NCBI GenBank assembly: GCA_016806645.1
Contig: JACSYO010001980.1
Location: 2,461,001 to 2,525,000, forward strand
Source of the DNA: Ophiodon elongatus
Taxonomy: Eukaryota > Chordata > Actinopteri > Perciformes > Hexagrammidae
Reading direction: 5' to 3'
Length of the DNA: 64,000 bases
The translations under genes and the position numbers were made by a program. The notes below the pieces were generated by a model. The model ran no database searches and was not told where the DNA came from. It saw only the letters and a program-made list of their open reading frames with translations. Shown here piece after piece: positions 11,925 through 22,386 of the stretch. How positions within the stretch are numbered: position 1 is the stretch's first letter; each line of letters opens with the position of its first letter.

Positions 11925-12262
11925 TTCCATTCCATTCCATCATCCAAACCGCTTATCCTATTTAGGGTCTCGGGGGCTGGAGTCAATCCCAGCTGACATT
12001 GGGCGAATGCAGGTTTCTGGACAGGTCGACAGTTTCTCACAGGGCACATATAGAGACAGACAACCATTCACACTCACATTCACACCTACGGGCAATTTAG
12101 AGCCTCCAATTAACCTAAGCTGCATGTCTTTGGACTGTGGGAGGAAGCCGGAGAACCCGGAGGGGAACACACGCTGCCACGGGGAGAACATGTTAACTCC
12201 ACACAGAAGGACCCAGGCCCCTCTTGCTGGGAGGTGACAGTGCTAGCCACTACACCACCGTG
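11925..12262. repeat. Long, well-preserved interspersed repeat of wide distribution
   Basis: It starts after an (ATTCC)n stretch with 'ccaaaccgcttatcc'. It continues with 'ggctggagtcaatcccagct', 'cattcacactcacattcaca', 'gggcaatttagagcctcc', 'gcatgtctttggactgtggg', 'ggggagaacatg' and 'aactccacacagaaggaccc', and ends 'agccactacaccaccgtg'. I recognise these blocks as a very common repeat in fish and some other animals, retained here with few changes. Both strands are open for about 77 codons through it, which I judge not to be a gene. I cannot name the class with confidence. Confidence 0.7.
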
Positions 12263-15200
12263 TAAAAAAAAAGAAAAAAGGTGGGTACTGAAATCAACAT
12301 TTTACAGTTTATAAGCAAACTTGTTAGTGCTCTTTGGTGGACAAACTAAGTAATAGCAACACTGTCTCTAAATTAACTAAAATGTACAATACATTATCGG
12401 TCACGTTTACATGGATGGGATTCAAATCTGCGGATCAGTCTGGCTCTAGTACTAATGGAACTATATAACAAGTAGTGAAAGTTAACTGGAGCTAGTTGAT
12501 TGTTGTGGTGAAGCGTCGTGGTGATACAGTCATAACCACAGTAACCACACAGATAGAGTGATGAGGTGACATAGCCTCACTCCTCTAGGTCTCTTCTCAC
12601 TGTTCAAGGGTGATTTAGCATCAACGACCGTAGCATATGTATGAGTCTCTGCTCACTAGTGTCTTTGATGGTGTTTTTGATGAACTGATGATCTGTCAAA
12701 GATGTATTATGTATCCAACAACCATGTGTCTATTTTATATTGTTTCATGACCAAACATTTGTTCACAGTTGTTTTACACATAACAGAGACTAATGTCTTC
12801 CAGCCATTACATTTGCAAGTCCAATCATGAATCTGAGCGCTTGCTTGCTTGAACTGTCTCCTCAGAAAACTAAATGCTGCCAAACCCATTGAATTGTTAA
12901 ATTCAAATGTTCTTGTGATTTACAAGCAACACAGTGGAAATGTAAATTAGTAATTCATGGGACTTGATCTGGGATACTTAATACTCACTGCCAGTAGCAA
13001 GATTCATTTGGATTGACTAATTAGTAGTCTTACTCACTGTTTCATGATGCATGTAGCATTGCATCTTTATGGTCATGAGTCATTTGGCATGCTCATCTTT
13101 CCTCACACTATCAGTCACAGATAAGGATTACAGCAGACAAATAAACATTCTGTGGAAAGTTAAGTACAACAATGGTCAGGAGACTGTACATATCAGTACC
13201 TGCCTTTTAAACAAAACCAAACTTTCACTGCACCCGTTGAAAGTCTCTTGTTGAGACATTGATTTTTCTTAAATTAAACTACAGCATTATGTCGCTATAG
13301 CCTTCATGGCTACAGTGGGATTGTCAGTGAAAATGTCTAAGGAAATATACTTCGAAGGAAGCATCTGTTTCAAACAAAGACACAAGGACACCACTGCCAC
13401 ATAAATTCAGGAGTGCTGAAATTGTGAGGCCCCCTGAAAAAAATATCAACAGCTCCCTTCAAATGACTCCCTTCCATTATTGCGAAGGTTTTTGTGAATA
13501 TTTTATCTTGCTGTTTAATATTGTTATTATTGATTACATTTAATTTTTTTTATGACAAAATGCAAGGAATCAAATGAGGAATTAGGGACATCCTTGCCTC
13601 TTGATAATTGTACACTGCTGCAGTAAATCACAACAGACTCCAGGAAAATCACATGGCTGAGAGTGTGTGGCGATGCTGATGGCTACTGTAGGGAGTAAAG
13701 AAGTGTGCCAATTCTGTATGCAGCTCAGAAACCACCCTGAATACTGAATATCAATGACTTGTAGGTGACCGAGGTTCCGTGTAAAGTATACAGCAATGCC
13801 TCGTGCAGAGGGGCAAATGGTAATTTTTATGCAGTAGTAATGGAAATGCTGATGTTTGTGATTGCACTGCAGCATGGCAAAACACTGCCTTGCAAAAAAA
13901 ATATCTAACCACCTCAGAGCTTCCATGAAACATCTGTCTGGCACTTCCGAAATATGTTTTTATTCATACCCAACAACACAACTAAAGATTAGAATTCTGA
14001 AAATTGTGCTCATCATAAGGTAGGACACCACTTTTCAGATTCTGATATTCAAAGTTATTGCATTGCCTTATTGTCTCTGACACCGTTGTTTCTTCTCTTG
14101 TCAACACCTATCATGTTCTAGTGTGTATGACGTGAACAGTTTGGCTCCCCACTGTAGCCAACATTTAGTAAAAAAATGACGCATGCTTCTACAAAGTGAT
14201 TGGTACGCAGCAAAATCATCACTGTTAATTAAACTCAGAGTGTAAAAAAGTAAATGCTGTGCCAGTGGTTATGAAAGTCCACATCCATCAGACTTGATTT
14301 AACTCTTTTGAGGTAGATAAGAAAAGCCGCCCCACGGCAGTCTCTGCTGGCTGACTAAATAAACAACGAAACAAATGACTGTCACTGCAAAATCAACACT
14401 TACAATATCAATGCCAGAAAAATGGAAGGTACTTTGTAGTGCAAATTCTATGAGAAAATAGAGAGATTAAACTATACTTGAAGCTGATGGAAAGACTAGA
14501 TCCCTTTTTAATCATGGCTGCTTATCCCTAAAAATACTGAATGAGGAATTTAAGATTTTCAGATTTCAGTTGTTTATTGCAAATACAATAATACATTCAA
14601 GACACAAATCCTTTTCAAATCACAGCGTTTCCACAGCAGTTTTGTTCTACTATTGATAATGTTCACATACACCTGCAATTGTAGTCAGACCTTGGATTTG
14701 TCTTTTAAAGACTACAATTTTCTTTTTAAATGAAAGCATCATCTAACAGGTATTGTCTTCACGTTACATTGATGAATCTGTCTTGATTCTGTTACATACT
14801 TGCTTTGTCAAATAAACCTTGTACCGTGTGTATCCTCACTGAAATACAAATCTACATTCTGAAATTAGTAAAGACAAAGCATGAATCATAGCAAGTGTGT
14901 ACATGGGAAATGTAACAGATCAGCCACTGCAGCTCATTGCGGATACGGGATAGAGGCAGAAATATCAAGGCCAATGAATTTAAAAAAGATTCATGAAATC
15001 AGGATAGTTTTGTCTAGATTATGTTGTGATTAGTTGAACCATTTAGGGTCGACTCCATTTAAAATGTTTAAAAACATACATGTAATCAATGAGGTTTAGG
15101 TGGAACATCTTCTCCAGCTTCCTGAATGTCTTCACCAGTTTTCCCAAATTACTTCAGCCTTTGGGGGGCAGTGTTGGTTCATACCTCATGTTGGAGACTT

Positions 15201-15754
15201 TTTTGAAAGTGCTTACAACTACTTTATGGAGGAGGCAATGACTGAGCTGAAGAGAGGAGGCAGGGAAGTGTAGGAGTTTGAAGACATGTTGGGAAGAAGA
15301 AAGAAAGTGAGAGAAGCAGGAATGAGTGCAGACGCAAACAAAACGGTGGGCTGGGAGCAGAGGAGGAGTGCTAAGTTTGAGAGGCTGCACGATTATCACC
15401 ATTAGTGTAAGATGGTGATGAACATAATAAGTGTGATGCAGCACTGAGAACGTTACCAATATTTGGTTGGCGTGACTTCCCTCCATCATAAATTAAGCAT
15501 CATTAAAACAAGCCTAAATTTCATCCTTGTTTTATGTGTGAAAAGCAGAAATGGGGCAGTGACCATGAAGTGGAAAACAGCAATTTCAAGCAAAGGATCG
15601 CTTTTGGTTTGGAACATAAAAATAGCTCTCTCTGTTTATGGAGGCTATATATACAGTAAAGTGTGGCAGTCACACTTAACCGAGCTGAATGAATTTTCTT
15701 CGCACCCTTTAACACCTCTTCCCCAATCCCTCTCTTCCTCGTCCCTCATTTAGA
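12263..15754. other. Mostly unique non-coding sequence
   Basis: No gene or known repeat is recognised in 3.5 kb. The 120-codon minus-strand frame at 13582-13944 and the 111-codon frame at 15154-15489 have no domain and show overlapping frames. The latter lies over GA/CT-rich DNA. Confidence 0.4.
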
Positions 15755-15775
15755 CCCCCCCCCCCCTCCCCCTCA
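15755..15775. repeat. Poly-C tract
   Basis: Twelve consecutive C, one T, then further C-rich sequence. It is a homopolymer tract whose length is likely to be unstable or mis-assembled. Confidence 0.85.
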
Positions 15776-16589
15776 TCCTCCGAGTCTCTCTCCTGGTGAG
15801 GGTCTCTTTCTCTTTGTCTCTGCTGTCTCACCAGGTAGATGAGGCCCTTGATCAAGAGGAGGCATTTATGTCAGTGTCATGCTGTGGAGTTGATGTGGAA
15901 TCAAGCTACTCAGAGAAAGTATTTCACTCCAAACAAACTAAATGTCACAGGCATCCTTACAATGCTTTGTCTTCAGAAGTAGGTCACGGGGGATACATTG
16001 AAAATAATAATTCAGAGGCCTGTACTCATTTCACTTATATGTAGATTATTAATTCAGTACTGTAAGTTAATAGAAGTTAATGTATTATGGAACACAACAA
16101 GTAAATGAGTCAATGAAGAAGCAAGTCACTATGCAGTACAGTAAGTAAATAAGTCTTAATTTTAAAAAAGCCCACAGAGCTGCAGCTAATCTTTAGTTTT
16201 GTAGCCCGAGGCTGATTGATGTTCAAATACATCCTCTGGACAAGATGTTTGACTGTTGCAAGGCCTCACACCCAAACCCCTCTTTTTGATGTTGAGCCCC
16301 AAGGAGGGAGGGGCTCCTTGGGGAAAAAAGATTTTCACTTTGTCATAATGTGACCTACTTTTCCGGGTAGTCACATGATCATAATGACAGAGACTGGTGG
16401 AAAAATTGCAGTAGCATCATGTATCAGTATCACAAAGTTAACAGTCATGCACTATGATACCACAGATAGAGGCACTCTAATTGAATAACTAGAAAGGTGT
16501 ATTCAGTAGAGTGTATAGTGTAGATCTCAACCACATGTGCAACAACCACTGCTATAATGTTTGACTGAATCAATACAAACTTCTTTTTT
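15776..16589. other. Non-coding, with a GC-rich hairpin
   Basis: No gene is supported. An inverted repeat at 16297-16323 (10-bp perfect arms, 7-base loop) is described in the findings. Confidence 0.4.
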
Positions 16590-16655
16590 GTCGCCCCCTG
16601 CTTGTCAGTAGTGATGCAAGTTCAAGGCAATCCGCATTAGCTTCACTTTTCAGAA
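16590..16655. repeat. Fragment of an interspersed fish repeat, copy B
   Basis: It has the same ordered blocks as 2067-2135: 'gtcgccccctgct', 'gatgcaagttcaaggca', 'cgcattagcttcactttt'. Copy B keeps the 'gccccctgct' start better than copy A. Confidence 0.5.
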
Positions 16656-17919
16656 CCGTATACAGTAAGTGCTGCCTGGTCCTACATGAACCCACAATTT
16701 TAACAGTTGTGGTTGTTTCACAGGGTGGGGGTCACATACTTCACTCAAATCAAAATGTGATATCAAAGTTGCTGGTTTGTGTGCCTATGTTGCCAGACCA
16801 CTATCAATGAAGTGTGATTTTATGGCACCCACACAGTCTTGTGTTTTAGGTGGAGCTGGTGTTGTGGCTCTAAGGATGGCAATGTAGGTGTGACCATGAT
16901 AGCAATCTGTTTTTAGCATTTTGTTCAAAGCACCCATGGCTGTCAACTCTAGTCTTGTTGAGTGTTAAACTCATAATAAATAATACCCTCCTCATCTGAA
17001 CTTTAACTTTAAATGTTATTCTTTTCAGTCATGAATATTCATAGTTAGTAGCTTTAATGTTCAGTGAAATTAGCTGGGTTATGTCAGACACAAATATTCT
17101 CACAGTTTTTTAGACTGTGCCAACATCTATTATAGTCAGTGGTGTTTCACTTTTGCAGATTTTCAGTGTTACGAATGTATGAATGGGTCATACATATTGT
17201 ATGAGTCAACATGGTTTTACATTACCAAAGGAAGGCATGCCTAACTGAGTCTTAATGTAGAATGGATCACAGATTAAGTATAAGTTATGTGTGGAGATGG
17301 AGAACCTTATGCAGATCATGACCTTTCTGGTTTGAAAGCTCCCAGGTTGTTCTAATGCAGGAGAATGACGACCTTTTGGCTTTGTCTCGCTGAGGTAATG
17401 ACTTTTCTGGAAAAACAACAATACAAACAAGCAAAGCAACATGACTGGAAGCAAAGGAGGCATGTGGATCACATCAGTCTGTATGCAACCATAAGGACAT
17501 GAACAGAAATTGAATTTGCGCTAAATCTAAAATATGCAACACCTATGCTGCAACATTTTCGAAAAAAAATCCAACATGATGACAACCCACAGATCGGAGT
17601 GTTTCTCACCACAGAAGTAACTTTAAATAGGGCCTTCTCCTGAAAGCACCCTGTGCAGCTTTCAGGCGACCGTAATGAAGCCAATCACTTTTAATTTAGC
17701 TTCTCTGCGTCAGCTTTGTGATGGTATAATTGGGTTACATAATTAACACTTGCAGAAAACAAACCACAGCACTTCTATCAGTGTCTTGCAGGAGGACGAG
17801 GCGCTAAGAGCTGTTGCTGGGGGTCTGATTACGTTGGTTCTGCGATCACAGGGGGAGAGAGTGTATCTGCTTGCTGACAGCTCTCAGGCGACGCTATGCT
17901 GGAACTAGCAGGTGAAATG
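16656..17919. other. Mostly unique non-coding sequence
   Basis: No gene or repeat is recognised. Minus-strand frames at 17206-17472 and 17469-17684 lack any motif. Confidence 0.4.
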
Positions 17920-18085
17920 GTGAAAGGTGGAGTGGAAAAAAGAGAGGAGAGGAAATGCAGAAAGCAGAAAAGGAGACTGAGGGAAAGGAAAAAAGAAGCA
18001 GATGAGATGGGATAAACAAAGGAAACAAAGAGCTGATAGAATTAGAAGAAAGGAGATTAGAGGAGAGAGGAAAGGAGAGGCGAGG
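17920..18085. repeat. Purine-rich (GA) tract
   Basis: About 165 bases dominated by A and G on the plus strand. It yields Ser/Phe/Leu-rich open frames on the minus strand that are composition artefacts. Confidence 0.75.
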
Positions 18086-20044
18086 AAATGACTCCATCCT
18101 AGGTGTAATTGGTATGAAATGTTATTTGCAAAAATAAATGTTTGAGCTTGAAAGGTTACCATCAGGTTCTGGACTGCAAGTGGCATTAATAAGGCCACTC
18201 GTTGGAATCACTTGCTCTTTCATGATTGTCCTTTTCCTTCTTTCCTTTTCGTACTGTTATTAGTTGCATGGTTACTCTCTCCAGATCCTAAGGTTTATCT
18301 AAACAAAAGATGACAAAGTTTATACATTTTGAAGTTCATCCGAAAAGTACACCGACAAAAAACTAAAATCAAAATTTTATTTTTGTTATTTTTGTCACAA
18401 GAGCGTGACTCCAAACGAAACAGCTCTGAAATCAGTGTACTCATTAGTAAAGAGATGAACACTTATTCATAATAAATTAGCTTTATGCAATGCATAGTAG
18501 AGAAGCGGTTGAGGAAGAAGAAAGGGTTGATGAAATAGAATGCAAGGTCTTCATTAAGCGCTGTGACAGCAAACCTGCTTTCGATCTGCAGGGAGCGGGT
18601 GCTCAGGGACGGCCTGTGCTCTGAGGCTACGACATGTAGGAGAAGACTGTGGAATTTACTTTGAAGCTTGTCGAGTCGCGGACTTGCAGCAGTGTTGGAC
18701 AAACTTTCAACAGATTATCTAGGGGAAGAGAGAGCAAGAAACAGAGAGAAAGAGAGCAGTCGTCACTCTGACACTGCAGCAGGAAGCAGCCAATCAGAGT
18801 CCAATCAGAACCTCCGCTCTCGGGATAGCAAAAATAACTTACAGTAATTCACAAGTACAGACTGTAGAGATTAATTTCATCATCACTTCATCAGCAGTAG
18901 CTTTGCTGGAAAGGCAAAAAAAAAGTTCCTTCAAGATCACGACTCCCCAGGTGTTTGAACTTTTCAGTTATGGCAGTCCTATCACTTCTAAACCAGAAGA
19001 TGTATCTGCCCCTCAAGTAAATATCCGAAAGGAACTTATGAGGAAACCATTTCTACTGTTATTCATCCATTGAAGTACTGTTCCAGGTCTGTGGCTGACA
19101 TTTAGGACCTATAGCTAAGGTTGGACGGGTATCAAAAATGTCAAACCGGGTTGATATTAAGCCACCGGATCGGACCGGTATACCAAATTTTACCATTATG
19201 TGTTGCGCTTAACTCAGCAGCCGAATCAAATCTCAGAGGATCTTCTTGTCTCCAAACAGATGGGGATAGAATAGATGGTCCAACTTAAAGGTCAACCCAG
19301 TACGTACCGAAGTTGTTGCTAACTTCGAGGCTGACCCTCAAAAAACTTTAATTAGCAGTAAGACACGGAAACTTGCCCTGGGTCTAGAGGAGTTGTAGCA
19401 TTTATTCACCGACAAATGACAAACAACCGAAACTCACTCACTCACCCTCTCTCTCTCTCTCTCTCTCTGTCTCTTTCTCAACCGCACACTTGAGGCTGGA
19501 GGCACTGCAGCCTTGTGATAAACTGTCTGGCACAAACCCGTGTTGTCTCGTCACTCCAAAAAGCACATGAACTGTCTTTTAAACAAACAAAATGTAGGCC
19601 ACATTAGTTTGCATGCAAAAAATATGCATTAAGATGACAAACACCAAGATGAATGTGGTTAGCCTCAAAAGTCCTAAAAACCTGACAGGAATGGTCTCTG
19701 AATCAAACAAACCTTTTCAGTACATCAAAATACCATCTCTAGGCAGACATAATGTAGTAATGTAGATATTGCTGCATGTGTTCTCACACTATGTACATTT
19801 TTGGCTTTTTAGCTTCACCATACAGCACATGCTGCTCTTGCTGCTTTTTACACAACTGCTTGTTAACTTTTTGTTTTCGTCAAAATTGGGTAAGCTGGTT
19901 TGCTGAGAATTAATTTTTTTTATTTCCATTCCTCTCTGTACTGTAAGGACTTCTTGTCCATATTGGCTTGTATTGGAGATTACAAGTTAATTCTTACTGC
20001 CGTACAAAGGCAAACAGCAGTAACAGATCAAAACTGAGTATTGT
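18086..20044. other. Non-coding flank of the LTR element
   Basis: No gene is supported. A (CT)n tract lies at 19444-19473. The stretch at about 18550-18700 is more GC-rich and complex than its surroundings (see findings). A segment near 19120-19200 ('ggacgggtatcaaaaat', 'accggtataccaaa') has the flavour of a decayed DNA element, but I cannot place it. Confidence 0.4.
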
Positions 20045-20052
20045 CTGGAACT

Positions 20053-22015
20053 GGAGTGCGGGAGGTCCCCCAGGCCTCCACGGGATTTTCTCCCTTTGAA
20101 CTGCTGTTCAGCAGGACGCCACGGGGGGTGCTAGACCTGATTAAGGAAAACTGGGAGGAAGGTCCGAGCACCAGTAAAAATGAGATACAGTACGTCCTGG
20201 ATCTGAGAGCAAAACTCCACACACTGGGTCGACTGTCACGGGAGAATTTGCTCCAGGCCCAGGAGCGTCAACAACGGCTGTACATCAGAAGAGCCAGGCT
20301 GAGACAATTCACACAGGGAGAAAAGGTACTTGTATTGCTTCCTACTTCCAGCTCTAAACTACTCGCCAAGTGGCAAGGGCCCTTTGTGGTCACACGGCGA
20401 GTGGGGGACGTCGACTATGAGGTGGTGCGTTCTGACAGGGGCGGAGCTCTACAGATCTACCACCTCAACCTCCTAAAAGCGTGGAGAGAGGCAGAGTCTG
20501 TTTCTCAGGTGTCCGCGGTATCCGAGAGAGAGGAGCTGGGGCCTGAGGTGCCAAAATCCACCAATCTCACCTCGCTCCTTTGTGAAGACCATCTCTCCGG
20601 GACCCAGAGAACAGACATTGCCCAGTTGCAAGAGCAGTTTGCTGACGTGTTCTCCCTCCTGCCAGGTCGCACAAACCTCATAGTGCACCAAATTGAGACT
20701 CCTCTGGGTGTGGCGGTGCGGTGGCGTCCCCACAGGTTACCTGAACACAAAAGAAAAGTGGTTCAGAGGGAATTGGCTGCCATGCTGAAGATGGGGGTTA
20801 TAGAAGAGTCCAACAGTGGTGTAGCCCCATCCTTCTTGTTGTCAAGAAGGATGGGTCTATACGGTTTTGTGTGGACTATCGCAGGGTGAACGATGTGTCA
20901 CTTTTCGATGCGTACCCAATGCCCCGGGTCGACGAACTCCTGGACTCACTGGGCACTGCGTGTTTCTTTATGACACTGGATTTAACCAAGGGCTACTGAC
21001 AGATTCCTCTGTCGCCAGAGTCCAGGGAAAAGACGGCCTTCTCCACTCCGTATGGGTTATACCAATTCACCACACTTCCCTTTGGGTTATTCGGGGCCCC
21101 AGCCACTTTCCAACGCCTCATGGACTGGGTGCTGCGTCCGCACGCTGCATATGCTGCTGCCTACTTGGATGATGTGATCATCCACAGCACCACCTGGGCG
21201 GAGCATTTGCAGCGGGTGGGCGCGGTCCTGGAGTCCCTGAGGCAGGCGGGGCTCACTGCCAATCCAGGGAAGTGTGCAGTTGGACGGAGGGAGGTACGGT
21301 ATCTGGGGTACCACTTGGGCGGCGGGCAGGTGCGCCCTCAGGTGGACAAGACTGCCATCACAGACCGCTATCACAGCCTGCCCGCTGCCCAAGACAAAAA
21401 AAGAGGTGAGGGGGTTTTTGGGGCTGGCGGGTTACTACAAGCGCTTCATCCCAAATTTTGCAGATCTGACCAGCCTCTTGACCGACCTGACCCGGAAAGG
21501 TGCCTCAGATCCGGTCCAGTGGACGGAGCAGTGCCAGTAGGTGTTTGAGAGGGTGAAACAGGCCCTCTGTGGGGAGTCACTCCTTCATACACCTAACTTC
21601 GCTCTTCCCTTTTACTCTGCAGACTGATGCATTGAACAGGGGGCTGGGGGCTGTTTTGTCCCAGCAGGTTCGGGGGGTTGACCGCCCTGTCCTATACATC
21701 AGCCGCAAGTTATCGGAGAGGGAGGCCAGGTACAGCACGGTGGAGAAGGAGTGCCTGGCCATCCGGTGGGCAGTCGACTCCCTGCGCTACTACCTCCTGG
21801 GACGCTCATTCACCCTCTGTTCGGACCACACTCCGCTCCAATGGCTCCACCGCATGAAAGATACAGACGCCCGGATCACTCGGTGGTATCTGGCTTTACA
21901 GCCTTTTACTTTCAAAGTGGTCCATAGGCAGGGGGTGCAGATGGTTGTGGCCGACTTCCTCTCCCGCTCGCACCTGGGGGGGGAGTATGTCAGGCCGGAT
22001 GGCTCCCCGGCCTAA
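20053..22015 (+). pseudogene. Broken pol of the LTR retrotransposon (integrase C-term, RT, RNase H)
   Basis: Integrase C-terminal part at about 20053-20500: 'ASTGFSPFELLF' and a GPY/F-type module with 'KWQGPFVV' and 'IYHLNLLKAW'. A linker of about 45-50 residues leads to the RT N-terminus ('ADVFSLLPGR', then 'MGVIEESNSGVA' to about 20826). RT continues in a second frame to the catalytic 'YLDD' at 21162-21173, then in a third frame ('GFLGLAGYYKRFIPNF'). RNase H lies at about 21614-22012 in the remaining frame, with 'TDA' at its start, 'YSTVEKECLA' and 'LCSDHTPLQWL'. Breaks: one base lost in a C run near 20826-20830; TGA at 20997-20999; a 13-bp imperfect tandem duplication at 21351-21376; TAG at 21538-21540; one extra T near 21610-21613. 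The first open codon at 20041 is TTG, so no native start is present. These enzymes would copy and insert the element; none can work here. Confidence 0.85.
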
Positions 22016-22032
22016 GTCGGGCGGTGGGGGTA
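22016..22032 (+). promoter_or_regulatory. Polypurine tract of the LTR element
   Basis: A G-rich stretch containing 'gcggtggggg' lies directly before the LTR 5' end. In LTR retroelements such a tract primes plus-strand DNA synthesis. Its position immediately after the RNase H stop supports the absence of any downstream integrase. Confidence 0.6.
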
Positions 22033-22386
22033 TGTGGTGGCGGGGCGTGGTTAAGCTCAGCTGCAGGGGGGAGTGGCTCAGGGAACGGTGCCAGGATGAG
22101 GCCTAATTGGCCTCAGCTGGGGGTAATTGTGTTTTCGCCCCAATATAAACGGCAGTAGGGATGAAAGAAGAAGGAGAGAGCAGGCACGGCTTCTGCCAGA
22201 GCATCGGACCTACACCGCCATCATCCAGACAGACAAGCGGACGCAGCAGGTGCGCTCAGGGGCGAGGCCGAGAGCGCACTGCAAAGACTGTATTAAATGC
22301 AATAGTAAAGCTCGGTAAACGAGAACCTGTCTACAAGTGTCTTTGTGCTAGGGGGAAAACACCCACGGTAACACTAGCCTGTTACA
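22033..22386 (+). repeat. 3' LTR of the Gmr1-like element (354 bp)
   Basis: It begins 'tgtggtggcgg' and ends 'cctgttaca', giving the TG...CA ends expected of LTRs (extended TGT...ACA). Inside are a TATA-like box (tataaa at 22144-22149) preceded by GC-rich sequence, and an 'attaaa' polyadenylation-like signal at 22292-22297. These fit the U3-R-U5 layout. There is no 5' partner in the window, so LTR-LTR divergence cannot be used to date it. Short open frames within it are chance. The outer edge is inferred from the CA end and could be off by a few bases. Confidence 0.75.
22144..22149 (+). promoter_or_regulatory. Putative TATA box in the LTR
   Basis: 'tataaa' lies about 110 bases into the LTR, between a GC-rich upstream part and a transcribed-like downstream part. 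It is the likely core promoter of the element. Activity in this copy is unknown. Confidence 0.5.

Larger units (their letters stand above)
20045..22386 (+). mobile_element. 5'-truncated Ty3/gypsy-class LTR retrotransposon, Gmr1-like order (INT-RT-RH-LTR)
   Basis: A 2.34-kb remnant carrying, in order, integrase C-terminal region, reverse transcriptase, RNase H, a purine-rich tract and one 3' LTR. Gag, protease, the integrase catalytic core, the primer-binding site and the 5' LTR are missing. The canonical Ty3/gypsy order is protease-RT-RNase H-integrase. Here integrase precedes RT in one open frame, and the LTR starts only 17 bases after the RNase H stop, leaving no room for a downstream integrase. 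That matches the Gmr1 group known from fish and other deuterostomes. The reading frame is broken several times, so the copy is inactive. It stands out from its AT-rich surroundings by higher GC content. Confidence 0.85.

Noticed and set aside
12007..12237. Open frames on both strands through the 12-kb repeat
   Set aside because: Known dispersed repeat sequence; antiparallel frames over the same bases and no recognised protein family.
15463..16044. Plus-strand open frames near 'ctcaccaggtagatgagg' as a possible exon
   Set aside because: The acceptor-like sequence has no matching donor, and the reading frames show no similarity or codon pattern I can support.
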